Assembly (NCBI RefSeq): GCF_000090795.2
Contig: NW_003546356.1
Location: 197,010-218,021, forward strand
From: Amphimedon queenslandica
Lineage: Eukaryota; Porifera; Demospongiae; Haplosclerida; Niphatidae
Direction: 5' to 3'
Length of the DNA stretch: 21,012 bases
Shown: positions 1-9,610 of the stretch, piece after piece
Numbering within the stretch: position 1 is the stretch's first letter
How the letters are laid out: each line of letters starts with the position of its first letter
Translations under genes and position numbers: made by a program
The notes under the pieces: model-generated
Told to the model about the DNA's origin: nothing
Databases searched by the model: none
The model's input: the letters and a program-made list of their open reading frames with translations, nothing else

Positions 1-270
1 CATACGACTGCAAACTGGTAGCAAGTTGTAGTAATGTTTTATGGCAAAATGGGTTGCCATTATGTTGCCTTGCTTCTGTTAGAAACTTGCACTTCATTGA
101 ACACACCATTTCGGAGTCATCAACAAATAAATCTGACTCATTAAGCTAAATCTCATTGTCCGAGTTTCTAATCCATGACTGAAAGACACAAAAAGCCCAA
201 AGCCGTGACTTATCTGTGTTTTTACAACTAGGTTTCTTACATGCTTCGACCTCTTCTGTAGTAACTTAAG
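1..270 (-). pseudogene. Possible Crypton-type tyrosine recombinase fragment (core-binding domain), runs off the left edge
   Basis: Read on the minus strand from about 270 down, one frame gives a W-containing helix (AFCVFQSWIRNSDNE), then a stop at 146-148, then KFLTEARQHNGNPFCHKTLL and QLATSLQSY. The pattern of a basic/E-A-R segment followed by a G-x-P-[YF]-x-x-[KR]-[TS] stretch and a short L-x-x-L-Q helix is what I know from the DNA-binding N-terminal part of Crypton/DUF3504-type (QRICH1/KCTD1-like) recombinases. No catalytic part is visible because the window ends here. The stop and the absence of a start make it a relic or a badly damaged exon. The family call is inference from motif memory; an unrelated coding relic is possible. 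Confidence 0.4.
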
Positions 271-930
271 CAAATTTTTCTTTTTTTCTTTCCTGTAAAG
301 AAAGTGACAGCCGCTCCTTTTTGGGTGGTTGAGGAGTACTGCTACTCACTTCAGCCATAGATGGAAGAGGATAGGAACAGATGTGAGAACAGCAATCTTT
401 CATACTTGTGACTAGCATGTGCATGCTCATGCCTGCACATGCGCACATATGATAGTTGTGTCATACACACCCACATTAAAAATGGCAGCTAATAAACGGA
501 AGTAATATACTTCTGAAATATATCATATAAATAATGATTGTTTGGCCTATATACTATATATACAGCTGTCCTTGGAAGAATTGCTGAAATATGACACTTG
601 GGCCTTCAGCCCCCGGGTGATTATTGAGCAAAACTTCCTCTGACAGGTGTATATATTATATAGCACTCATAATCATAATTTATATGATACATATGCATAT
701 ATGCCTGTCATAAAGCATTGGCTAAGCTATCAAAATATTATTGTTATTATTGTATTGCACAGCCTATGTAGATGTATTAAATCATCAAGTTAATGATTAA
801 AGTCACATACACATTTAACATACATACATAATTATTTGATTATGAAATTTAGAATTGCTTTTGCATTGTAAAATTTTATAAAATTCAATTCACAATTACT
901 AAAAAAATTATGAAATTAATACAATATATT
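271..930. other. AT-rich intergenic stretch, no gene seen
   Basis: Mostly AT-rich sequence with stop codons in all frames and alternating TA runs near 540-560 and 648-665. A short GC-richer island at about 597-625 (around CAGCCCCCGGGTG) stands out but I cannot assign it. An open frame on the minus strand at 266-448 has low-complexity basic and serine content and no recognisable motif. Confidence 0.5.
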
Positions 931-2479
931 TCACATATCTAAATAAATAACAATATCAGCAGCATGAAAGCCATGTTTTACAAGGTCATGATATTGCTGA
1001 AAGTAATCATAAAGTCTAACTAACCAGCGTGCACCCAATGGTTTCATTATTGACATTCGTAAATGAACTGTAAAAAGTTTCTGTGTGCCCTGATCTAGTT
1101 GTTTTTGAAATTCGTCCGCATACCATTCACTAAACATCCTCTTCATGTAGTCTTCTGGAGCTTTGTTAATACTCAAATTCATAGGCTGCAGGCGGTCCGG
1201 TCTGTGCAGTTGGTGGGACATGTACAAAATGTATGTTGTTTTTTGCCAGAAGTGATAATGTCTTGTCCATCTGCTGTCCTTTAAGGATATTAAGTATCAC
1301 TAGTACAGGATAGTCTTCAGACAACCCCAATTCTGCTTGTGTTTTGACATAAGGAAGAATAATTTTCTAAATATATTTTGCCATATTTTCGTCCTTCGAC
1401 TAGTGGTTTACTGTATACGTTATATGCCAGTCATTTGGCGAGGGAGACAAGGCAGAGTTTGTCCTTGGTAAATTAATTTGAAGAGGAAAAAACTTTCCAT
1501 TTAGTGTGCCACAAAATTAAACCTGTTATTTGTCTCTTGTCACTGATACCAGTGATCTCAACCTTCTTTTTTCCCTTCACCTCCATTGTCCAAGCTGAAC
1601 CAGAAACTATTAGTAACGCGGTAGCGTCACTAAGCAGGATTGACCCCAGTTCAAAATGGCTGCCACAACTTTGGCAGCCTTTATTAATGCCAGTCTAGTC
1701 CCAAATGAATATTAGTTGTGGGGGTATTTCATCCATGACTACAACTGACTTAAAGTCAAACAAGTATTGTTGCTTCAACTCCTCAAAGTTGCTAACTGTA
1801 ATCTTTGCTGCTGAGCTCCCCCTTCTTTTCACAAAATTGAGCCTGTAGAGTAGAGACTTTGCCCAGCCTGTGGTAATAACAATAGGGCCTCCATTTCCAG
1901 CTAATAAATTTCTATCTGTCTTTCTAACAATAGCTGTAGCAGCAGCAGCTGTTATCCTAGTAGTAACTATTCCTCCTCCATCATGTACAGCATGTATGTA
2001 GTGTTGGACATCTGCGTCTAGCCTTTCGCACAAAAGCAATGGCCTTCCTCTTTTCTTACCTGTCAAACTACAGACATTTGGAGTTTCTCCCTTTTTGACT
2101 TGATGCTTCACCTGAGCCAAATACTTCAGTTTCCAAGTCGAAACAGAGCTATGTTTAAAGTGACACCACATTCCTTTGAAAAATGACAAACAGCCGCATT
2201 ATTACTGTGTTGACAAGCATACATGGCTAAAATTGCCTGTTTCTCAGGGGACATTCTTTGATAGGTTCCTCTAGGTTTATGGTCCTTCATTGATGATGAT
2301 CCACTCTGCCATCCAGTTAACAATAGTTACAATACTACATTACTTACAGCTTCGTTTGACTCTTTTGTAACAGCAGGTTCTAGACTCTCTGATAATATTC
2401 CATTAGGATTCAGTAAATAAAAGTCAATAGGAGCTTCTGTGGACTTGGAAGAGGACTTAAAGTAACAATAAAGAGCCAT
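931..2479 (-). pseudogene. Decayed pogo/jerky-like (DDE_1 type) DNA transposase
   Basis: Exon 1 begins at ATG 2479 (MALYCYFKSSS) and ends at a GTAAGT donor (2347). A 42-nt intron ends in GGCAG (2306), and exon 2 continues with the helix-turn-helix region (RGTYQRMSPEKQ, then HFSKECGV). After a frameshift near 2160 come KKGETPNVCSLTGKKRGRPL, a Tc5/CENP-B-like segment with ITAAAATAIV and WAKSLLYRLNFVKRRG, and PPQLIFIWD. The catalytic segment then decays. A stop at 1696-1698 follows the first catalytic Asp directly (normally W-D-Q-T-G). About 70 extra nucleotides lie before SAWTMEVKGKKKVEITGIS. The second Asp is Asn in VILNILKGQ and the third is Asn in DRLQPMNLSINK. Other stops lie near 1400 and 1367, with a frameshift near 1220. 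The C-terminal part ends at 931. The protein would once have cut and pasted the element; it cannot now. I did not find its terminal repeats. Confidence 0.85.
1612..1690. mobile_element. Short (~70-80 bp) insertion inside the transposase relic
   Basis: The transposase frame reads TGIN, then about 24 residues with no counterpart in this family, then resumes at LIVSGSAWTM. The extra DNA holds a perfect 7-bp inverted repeat (GGCTGCC at about 1669 and GGCAGCC at about 1684, read on plus) and the string AACGCGGTAGCGTCAC at its other side. A short TAATA-like sequence occurs at both edges, which could be a target duplication. It looks like the end of a MITE or a solo fragment rather than coding sequence. 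Boundaries are approximate. Confidence 0.4.
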
Positions 2480-2670
2480 GTTGAAACACGCGGATAGCAA
2501 TTGCTGATACGTGGGCACACAGGAAGTTTTAATTCAGTCAAAATTTTAGGTAGATAAAATTTTTGTTGTTTAAAATTTTCGTTCAAAATTTTGGAAAACA
2601 AAACAAACAAAACTTAGCACCCAACAAAAATTTCCTGCTATACGATATGGCATCACATCTACCTTATAAT
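2480..2670. other. AT-rich spacer with repeated AAAATTTT motifs
   Basis: Between 2535 and 2600 the octamer AAAATTTT recurs about four times at short intervals, each with different flanks. It may be part of the 5' terminal region of the transposon to its left, but no matching inverted copy was found on the other side. No coding signal. Confidence 0.35.
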
Positions 2671-3317
2671 CAACAGGTCATTCTTGATTTTCTGCTGATC
2701 CTGTTCAGTCAAGTATGAACATTGCTACAAAATTATGCATAAAAATCCATAGGTCAGTCTTCATCTTCTGCAACTCAATTACTCTCAGATCTTATTCACT
2801 CAAGCATGTCCATTACTACCAAATTATGTATTAAAGCAACAGGTTTTTTTTCATCTTCTGGTACTCAATTACTCCCAGATTGTATTAAGTCAAGTATGTA
2901 TAATGTGTGGCTAGTAAATTTTGAGGGTGTAAATTATCGTGTTTTAGTAAAAAGTTCTAAATTATTTAAATTTGAGGGGGTTACTTTTCGTGTTCTTGCA
3001 CGTGCACTTGCATTAAGCCATTGATTTTCTCATGCTGCGCATGTGCAGAGCATTTCCATGATATTAATTTTTGATGTTAAGAAGTTACCGATGCAATTTG
3101 TGAAATTAAATGCCCCACGGAATTCAATAGCGGTACGGTATTGCTACAAAATTATTCATTAAAATCAATAGGTAATTTTTCACCTTGTGCTACTCAATTG
3201 CTCCTCTGATCCTACTCAGTCAAGTATATCTAGTGCTACGAAATTATGTATTAAAATCAATAGTTCATTCTTCATCTTCTGCTACTCAATTACACCCAGG
3301 TCCTATTCATTCAACTA
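2671..3317 (+). repeat. Minisatellite with ~90-93 bp unit, interrupted
   Basis: The unit runs roughly CAATAGGTCATTCTTC, TCTTCTGCTACTCAATTAC, TCAGTCAAGTATGT, ATTGCTACAAAATTATG, TATTAAAAT. Copies begin near 2671 (internally shortened), 2746, 2836, 3165 and 3258; the full spacings are 90 and 93 bp. Copy 3 breaks off after CAAGTATGT near 2900, and its second half resumes at ATTGCTACAAAA near 3139. The last copy ends near 3317. Copies differ by 10-20% by eye, so the array is old. It does not encode a protein repeat: the frame shifts between copies and contains stops. Regular unit and long degenerate spacing rule out a CRISPR array. Confidence 0.75.
2901..3138. mobile_element. ~238-bp insertion inside the minisatellite
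   Basis: This block separates the two halves of one minisatellite unit. It holds a doubled ~50-bp motif (AAATTTTGAGGGTGTAAATT and AAATTTGAGGGGGTTAC, each followed by a CGTGTT string). It also holds a near-palindrome, CTGCGCATGTGCAG, at about 3036-3049. No open frame has a recognisable motif. The clean interruption suggests an inserted non-autonomous element, but I did not see unambiguous terminal repeats or a target duplication. Confidence 0.4.
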
Positions 3318-3496
3318 ATAAAAGTGTGTTGAGACTAGACAAAAATTTGGTTCTGTTCTACATGTAGCATAAAGCATCCGTGAAATAGTGACATCACTCT
3401 GGCCGATACATATTATAAACCAGCCTTTATTGCATTCAACTTGAAATAATCAATTAAAAATTCATTGATGGTGTTTATTTTATAGGTCATTGTAGT

Positions 3497-4220
3497 ACCA
3501 GTGGTGACAGAATATGGATCCAGTCACTTGGTCTGTATAATGACAAATATGTATTGTAGTCACCTACTCAATGGATTAATGACAACATCATTAATGCTGT
3601 GCATATTTTGATACAACGGAATGTACCATCATTTGTGGGATTACAATCCCCTCAACTGGGCAAGAAACTGCAGTTAAAAAAAATTAATTAAAATTGTCAA
3701 TTTATTCAGATCCAACACGCTTCTGGTAATCAATGGGTCATTGTATCTAACATTAATTGCAGTACGGATGTCATTATTGTTTGTGACAGTTTACACGACA
3801 CATACATAAAGCCACACTGCATAAGTTATTTACTTGTTTCAAACTTCAAACTAGATGTATCAAATTATCTTATAAATATACAAAGGCACTCTAACAATTG
3901 TGACTGTGGACTGTTTGCAATTGCTGTTGCATTTGAATTGGTAACTGGCAATGATCCCCTGAAACAAAGATTCATTGTAAGATGAGATGGCATGCAATTG
4001 ATTGTTTTGAAAAAAGGGAGAGATGTCTTTATTTCCAAAGGAAATAGTTAAAAGGAAAGTCCAAAGTCAACACAATAAAGTGATAAGAGATGTTAGTCAG
4101 CAGCTCTCATGCCTTTTAATGGCAGAAAAGAGATGACAAAGTGTACCTCTGTGACATACCTTATCACATTGATTGTCACCCATCTGCTCAGAGTGCAACT
4201 TGGTTATGTACTGTGATACA
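3497..4220 (+). pseudogene. Broken Ulp1-like (C48) cysteine protease with C-terminal PHD-like finger
   Basis: A frame starting near 3500 reads RIWIQSLGLYNDKYVL, stop 3557-3559, then QWINDNIINAVHIL and SFVGLQSPQLGKK. After an in-frame TAA near 3690 it reads QFIQIQHASGNQWVIVSNI, VIIVCDSLHDTY and HSNNCDCGLFAIAVAFEL. This is the order of a Ulp1/SENP-type fold: W-L-N-D-N entry, the catalytic His region, the Asp in C-D-S-L, and the D-C-G nucleophile. The catalytic His site (normally N-H-W) is Gln here, so the copy would be inactive even without the stops. After a frameshift near 3980 come MRWHAIDCFEKRE and a basic stretch. Near 4135-4220, YLCDIPYHIDCHPSAQSATW plus a following LC resembles a PHD-like C-x2-C...H-x2-C...W-x-C finger in decayed form. 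Proteases of this kind cleave ubiquitin-like modifiers; in invertebrate genomes they often sit in transposons. It faces the KDZ transposase gene to its right. Confidence 0.8.
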
Positions 4221-5236
4221 TACATTAATGACACATCTATAAATGAAAAAAATTTACATAGCTACTATTATTGTTATTGTCATGTGACTTTGATGCATGT
4301 TAACATTAATTTTTTATAACTGAATTAGAATTTTTGTGAGTTATGCACAGAGATGCCATTATTGTCTCTGCTAGCATTGTTCGTTTTTTTGCTGCTACTG
4401 TTAATGCAAGATATATAGGTTTATGTATGGTAGAGCATAAGTATTTTAAGATTTAGTTATTAAATCTCAATGCTATCTTGTACGCAACTCTGCTGTAGAA
4501 TATCTGTTAATTTGGATAGTACAGTATGTGTCTTTGTGGCACAGTAATTCATGTCACCGACGTGTAATGGTAATAAAGGTATTTATCTTTGAAGCTATAT
4601 ATACTCACTGTATATGGAATGTGTATAATAATACAAGTGTTTATGCATGTTTGAGGCAACATATTGGTTATTATAAAACTCAACATCGCTAGGCAAGACT
4701 TCTTATAGTGCAAGGCAGTATGCTGTAACATAATGTACAAATGTTTGGAAAACTATGGCCTGTGATTCATAGAATACTTAGAACACTAATTTCACCATTA
4801 AAATCTTATGTAAAGAGGTTAGTTCTCCAATGCAAAATGGTATTTGTGACGTAGCTCTACTTTACTTTTGAAATATACTGGTTATTCTGATGACGAGATG
4901 GTAATGGTACTGAACTTGTACTTTATATACATCACTGATTTAATAGTGAACACATTCCTATATCTGTGACATTATACTACTGATGTTGTGCAGTATAATA
5001 TATGAGGGTCAGAAATGGTTGGTGTAAAAGATGGCATTATATGTATAATTTAAACTTTATAATAATTTTAAGGAAGCTTTAGAACAAATAATAATATAAT
5101 AAGGTGCTTCAATTCTTATATAGCATCATAACCATTGTAATCATCAAAATTACAATCATTGTCATCATTCTCCTACTCAGACAGATCAGAATCATTGTCA
5201 ATATGTTGTCTATTTTCCTTGCTGATTCCATAAGCT
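4221..5236. other. AT-rich spacer between the protease relic and the KDZ relic
   Basis: No frame with a recognisable motif or codon bias. The two convergent relics on either side would both end into this stretch, so it probably represents their 3' regions. Simple AT-rich runs (for example ATAATAATATAAT near 5088-5100) occur. Confidence 0.4.
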
Positions 5237-8200
5237 TTAGTATGCATCAATTTGGTAGAGCTTATAGCATATTATTTTCTCTAAATACTGCTTCGAAACA
5301 TTTATGGCTCCCCTATTTGTTGCATCATCTCGATGTATATGATTATTCACAATAGTGATAATACTGTCATAATATTGAACAACATTGCTTAGTTCCTTCA
5401 AAAGTATCTCACATTTTTCTATTCCATGAGGTTTTATCAAAGTACTATTTATTACGTTATGCCTAATTTGAGAAGGTATTAATTCATTGCAATCTCTTGC
5501 CAAAATACTTAAATCAGGAGGTACAACTGCAGCAAACTGTATGGCAGAACAAAGTGGTTCTGCACTTAAATAAGCCTTGTTATAGTCAGCAAGAACTTTC
5601 TTAAGACTTTTTGTAACCTTTGTAATTTGTACAAAGAGTTTCGTAGCTATTTAGTCGTCATCTACATTGGGTACCATTTAAAATGTCAATAATCATTAGT
5701 ATAAATTATAGTACACTTACCTGCATATTTTGCTTTCCAATTCAAAAGAAATTGCCACTTAAATATCAAAAAAGCAATGTCTTTTTAACACTTTTCATAC
5801 AAAATTCAGCTGTGCTTTTAGAATGTCAAATATATTATAGATGAGATTTATTTCACCGTTTGGAAATCTGTAACTCTACCTCAAGTGATTGAAGCATTTG
5901 ACATAACCTAATATAGCAAGTCAATTTTCACAAAATGCCTTAATTAATTTTAGTTAAGAAAGTAATTCAACTATAACATTTCGTAAAGAACTTCATTGAT
6001 TTTTTTGTCTGTAAAGTGCAAAGAATTTATTCATATGTAACATGAATTTCTATACACACTCACATGATAATGTAGTATTTTTGCAGCAGCATGAAGCATT
6101 CAGAACAAGGACTGTTTGGCACTGTAGCTTTCATATCAGTTGTATCAGCCAATTCAAAATCTTTTGTAATCCATTCATGCAGTTTCTGAAGTGTGATTCC
6201 ATCTATTTACAATAAATATTATAATTCTAACAAGCTAACTGGTAAAATTATTATTACATTGAGCAATTAATGAAGAAATTGTAGTGGAAGCTTGATCTAC
6301 TGCTTCATTGGCTCTCTTCCATTTTGCAGGTAACAATTTTGCTACACACGATAAATTTTTTAGTATAAATTTGAAATAGTAAAGACTTACAAAGTCTAAT
6401 TGTAGTCTTGTATCTATTATAAAGCAAGGCTTTAGTTAAAACATCAATCCTATGTTCAGGCCTCATTTCTTTTCTCATTCTAGAGAAGTGCTGAAGGAAA
6501 GACCACAAACGCTCCATTACCTCTCCATCAGCTAAACCAAATCCTGCTTTTCTCAAAGGACTGTATTTCAACTAAAAGAAATTGTGATTTTGTTATCAAT
6601 AATGCGAACTTGGAATTCAAATATGTGGCCAAAACTGTGAAAAACTGGTATAGCAAACTGGATGCCTAAAAAGTCTAGTGTTTGATTACGCTAAACCAGT
6701 TACAATAAAAGTTGCCAGAAACATGACTTGCAATACTTTCAAATGCTGATCTAAGGTGCAGGCAATGTCATTAAGGAGTAAAATTTGTTTGTGTCTTCCA
6801 AAATTGATGCCACAATTTCTGTATTAAATGAATACAGTATGGCATCCTACATGGAGTTTTCAAATGTATTCATGTGACAAAAAGAAAGTATACTGACTTT
6901 TCTCCATCTTTAAAATTTGAGAAAATTATCGCAAATTCATGCCTGCAGAAACAACCAAAAACAGCTGTCTCATCCAATGCCTTAAACATAACCTTAGTCC
7001 GCAAAGGATTACCTGCAAGAAAGCTACTGCATTCCTACAGAAAAGTACAAGTTTACATTAATTCACTTGCTATACTTTGGGTGCTGCTACAGACTGATGA
7101 GTACTGTAGTCAGATGCAAATTTATCAGTATCGTATTGAGCTATACAATAAATTTGTTCAAACATTGGCTGTCGTAAGTTATGTCCTGCAGTGTGTTTTC
7201 TAGGCAATCCAAATAAGGCATCAATTGACACAATGATAGGATCAGATTAGTCTCTACAGTTACTATTAATTATTATTACTAGAGTATAGATGACAGGCAT
7301 GCAGGGCATACATTTCCCTGATGCAGCTTAGAGCAACGAATATGTAGATTTCTGACCTGATGTTTCATGTATCTATAATTCAGAATAATAAAATGTGACA
7401 TTATATCACTATGACAACCTGTACTCTTCAAATGAGTCAAGCAATGGTTCATAAATGCTTCTACTCTAAAAATGATCATAATCATAATAACAATAACAAT
7501 AATAATATTAAATATTATTAAAAAACAAAATTAATAGTGAGAGAAAGGTACAAAACAGACAAAAAGGGGACAAGGGAGACCCGGTACATAGGAAGGAAAG
7601 AACAAAACAAACTACATAAAAGAAAACTACATGTGATATTTTTATTATTATTATTGTTATTGTTATTACTATTAATATTATACGACAGCAAAAAAAATAG
7701 AAAAAGAAAGGAAAAGCCTACACTAAGACGTACAATTATTAGAATACAGTAACTAGTTTTTATTATTATTAATAATATAATGATCATTATTATTATTATT
7801 AATTACTATAATACCATAATTGGTTCAAAATGTAATTTCTAACTTTTGGAGAAAAAAGGGGCATCTGTAGGACAGACATACAAAAGTCTTTCAATGCAGT
7901 TTGGCACTTTACGAGTAGAGCTTCTGCCCAATGCAATAAATCAAATGTAAATGCCACTTGTCGGTTTGATGGAGTGGCTGGCCAAAGCCATGCTTTAACA
8001 AGAGTAATGACTAAGCTTTCACAGCTAAATGTTTTGAAAGATACAGTGTGTTCAAAACCTATAAACATCTAAATTATTTTTGTTTATAGGATAATGGTTT
8101 AGCTAAATCATCAATACAAGTAAAAGAAAAAGTGCTGGTTATGACAGATGTGTGGTACCAACATATCAATTTTTTATTGTTCTCTTATAATTAATGACAT

Positions 8201-8692
8201 CAGTAATGAATACTGCATGCATGTACACATATGATATTATACTCACTTCCCATTTTTCTGGAATATGAAAGAAGTTTGTCTTAGAATGACACATTTTATA
8301 ACAAGGTTCGCAATAAAAAACTCAAGGTCCACATTTTAAGCAATAAATCATAGCAGCCCCAGAATCTGCAAGACAAAAAATGCATGTGGAAGCACCTTCT
8401 GGTACACAATTTCCTTTAACAATAATCACGTAGAAAACAGCGAATTTTTGTCCCATGCCTTATGAAATACACCTTTTTTCACTTGATACAGCGATTCTTC
8501 TGATTCTCCTTCCCTGCTTATCATGCTTTAATCACAATTCAGCTCTACCTCCACAGTATCATCAACTTCGTCATGAGGGACAGAATTGGACTTAGTGTCT
8601 TCATTTTCAACATTAAATGCTCTTGAGATAAATATAGTTTCTACCTTTCTCTTTTGTGAGTATTGCTTTACCTGCAACCTAGGCAGTTCCAT
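5237..8692 (-). pseudogene. CxC/KDZ-family DNA transposase relic, multi-exon
   Basis: Exon 8692-8247 starts MELPRLQ and holds a CxC zinc cluster: CIFCLADSGAAMIYCLKCG, then a stop in place of Gly, then VFYCEPCYKMCHSKTNFFH. It ends at a GTGAGT donor. Exon 8068-about 7815 carries WLWPATPSNRQVAFTFDLL. Exon 7465-about 7282 carries GCHSDIMSHFIILNYRYMKH and VCPACLSS. Exon ~7238-7076 holds the first catalytic Asp, IIVSIDALFGLPRK. A 41-nt intron follows; exon 7034-~6890 has DETAVFGCFCRHEF. The second Asp is in LLLNDIACTLDQHLK (~6800-6738), followed by AIPVFHSFGHIFEFQ (~6660-6625). Exon 6571-6391 has the Glu in GFGLADGEVMERLWSFL. Exons 6341-6258 and 6202-6064, and a C-terminal exon ~5672-5237, follow. 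Visible damage: stops in the CxC exons and near 5655, and local frameshifts, but D, D and E all survive. KDZ (Kyakuja-Dileera-Zisupton) enzymes are RNase-H-fold transposases. Family call is strong; exon joins are partly uncertain. Confidence 0.85.
7486..7810. repeat. AAT/ATT microsatellite clusters flanking a purine-rich block
   Basis: Trinucleotide runs of ATT/AAT occur at about 7470-7520, 7636-7680 and 7755-7806. Between them lies a purine-rich stretch (GAAAGGTACAAAACAGACAA and following, then AAAAAAAATAGAAAAAGAAAGG). This occupies an intron position of the KDZ relic. Long open frames on both strands here are a by-product of the low complexity. Confidence 0.7.
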
Positions 8693-8744
8693 CGCTGATT
8701 AAATGCCATAGACAGGAGTGTCTTTGGCGTATTATGGCCAGGTA

Positions 8745-9020
8745 GTTTAGGTGTGTATTTTGTGAAACATTGCTAGGTTGTATGAGCCAAAAACATTTCT
8801 TATATTTTCAGTTAAAATAACCGGATAGTGTTTCTGGATCGGGGGGCCATGACAGAAACATTGAATATAACTTATAATGGCTTTTTCGCTGTAGTTCTAT
8901 TCTGGAGCAATCATCCAAACAGCATCCCTAACTTTAAAATTTAATAGCACATTGTCATGAACGGGATATTGTTGGAAAGGAAATTTTTCTCTCTGAGTAC
9001 AAAAGAACTGATTTTACCAA
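8745..9020 (-). pseudogene. Unidentified coding relic
   Basis: On the minus strand from about 9015 to 8745 one frame reads about 90 codons with a single stop. Recognisable protein-like stretches are FFCTQREKFPFQQYPVHDNV, LLNFKVRDAVWMIAPE, then the stop, then AIISYIQCFCHGPPIQKHYP and ENIRNVFGSYNLAMFHKIHT. Composition and the conserved-looking aromatic and Cys/His residues argue that it was coding. I do not recognise the family. It lies just upstream of the KDZ start on the same strand, so it may be an upstream exon of that gene or a remnant of a different element. Confidence 0.45.
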
Positions 9021-9026
9021 AATTCT

Positions 9027-9253
9027 GCAGATAGCCTGGTTTTCTCATATTGGGTCAATTATTTACATGTGCACAACAAAAAGACTGGTCTATAACATAC
9101 ATCTTTAAACTAATGGCAAACTTGGTATCAAATGAAATGGAATACTTTATACAATACATTTTTGATTTAATCTCAGTTTTGATAAGGTACCACTATCACA
9201 ACTTTGAGAAGCCATAAGTCTCATTAATAATTCCAGCAGATAGCCTGGTTGTC
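9027..9253. repeat. 14-15 bp direct repeat bracketing ~197 bp
   Basis: The string GCAGATAGCCTGGTT occurs at about 9026-9040 and again at about 9236-9250. Both copies stand in unrelated sequence and nothing in the ~197 bp between them looks coding. A direct repeat of this length around an insert is what a target-primed (SINE/LINE-like) insertion would leave. No poly-A tail or internal promoter boxes are obvious. Confidence 0.35.
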
Positions 9254-9267
9254 ATGAATCGGGTTAC

Positions 9268-9606
9268 ATGTATCAAAGCAGACCAGCATAGTAATGTGCA
9301 TCTGGGTGTGATTTCCTTAACTGTCTCTATTGAATGACACGTTTCGCCTGTAATCTCCCAGTATACCATTTAGCAACGAGAGAATGAGGATTCCTTGGAC
9401 AGAAGTTAAAAGAAACCCGTGCTCAGAGGGAACAGGAGTGCCTTCAGGGCATAACTTGGTAACCTCTTGGATCAGGTCCCGAACTGATATAGCCTTTGCC
9501 ATAAAAGTAACAGTGTCGTGTCTCCTTTCGTGCACAGGTGTACAAGTAGAAAGATACTGCATACATTTCTCCCAAAAAACTGTCAAACAATCACTCTCAT
9601 CAGAAT
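9268..9606 (-). pseudogene. Unnamed transposon-family ORF, C-terminal part (split by the Kolobok element)
   Basis: The frame continues from the element edge as NSDESDCLTVFWEKCMQ, ERRHDTVTFMAKAISVRDL and QEVTKLCPEGTPVPSE. After a frameshift near 9424 it reads VSFNFCPRNPHSLVAKWYTG and RLQAKRVIQ, a stop at 9327-9329, then RQLRKSHPDAHYYAGLL and another stop at 9273-9275. The motif order C-P-x-G-T-P-x-P-S, then F-x-P-x-N-P, then R-Q-x-R-K-x-H-x-D-x-H-Y matches an uncharacterised protein family I associate with high-copy genes in sponges and corals. I do not know its function. The N-terminal continuation lies at 13393-13494, on the other side of the inserted element. Confidence 0.7.
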
Positions 9607-9610
9607 TTGA
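9607..9610. repeat. Left target site (TTGA, degenerate TTAA)
   Basis: TTGA directly precedes the first base of the left inverted repeat, and TTAA directly follows the last base of the right one (13389-13392). TTAA is the target of Kolobok and piggyBac type elements. One A to G change explains the left copy. Confidence 0.8.

Larger units (their letters stand above)
3440..8760. mobile_element. Probable composite KDZ transposon with convergent protease gene (limits uncertain)
   Basis: The transposase relic (minus, 8692-5237) and the Ulp1/PHD relic (plus, 3497-4220) point at each other across about 1 kb and show a similar degree of decay. That is the layout expected of one element carrying two genes. 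I could not find terminal inverted repeats or a target duplication that would fix the ends, so the unit is inference and the coordinates are only the gene limits plus a margin. Confidence 0.4.

Noticed and set aside
2671-3317. CRISPR-like regular repeats
   Set aside because: Units are ~90 bp, directly adjacent and diverged, with no unique spacers; this is an animal minisatellite.
4549-4740. 63-codon open frame on minus
   Set aside because: AT-rich chance frame without motif or neighbour support.
6874-7203. 109-codon open frame on plus
   Set aside because: It is antisense to the KDZ exons, whose catalytic motifs are on minus.
7518-7787. Overlapping open frames on both strands
   Set aside because: They arise from ATT/AAT microsatellites and purine runs; asparagine and leucine strings only.
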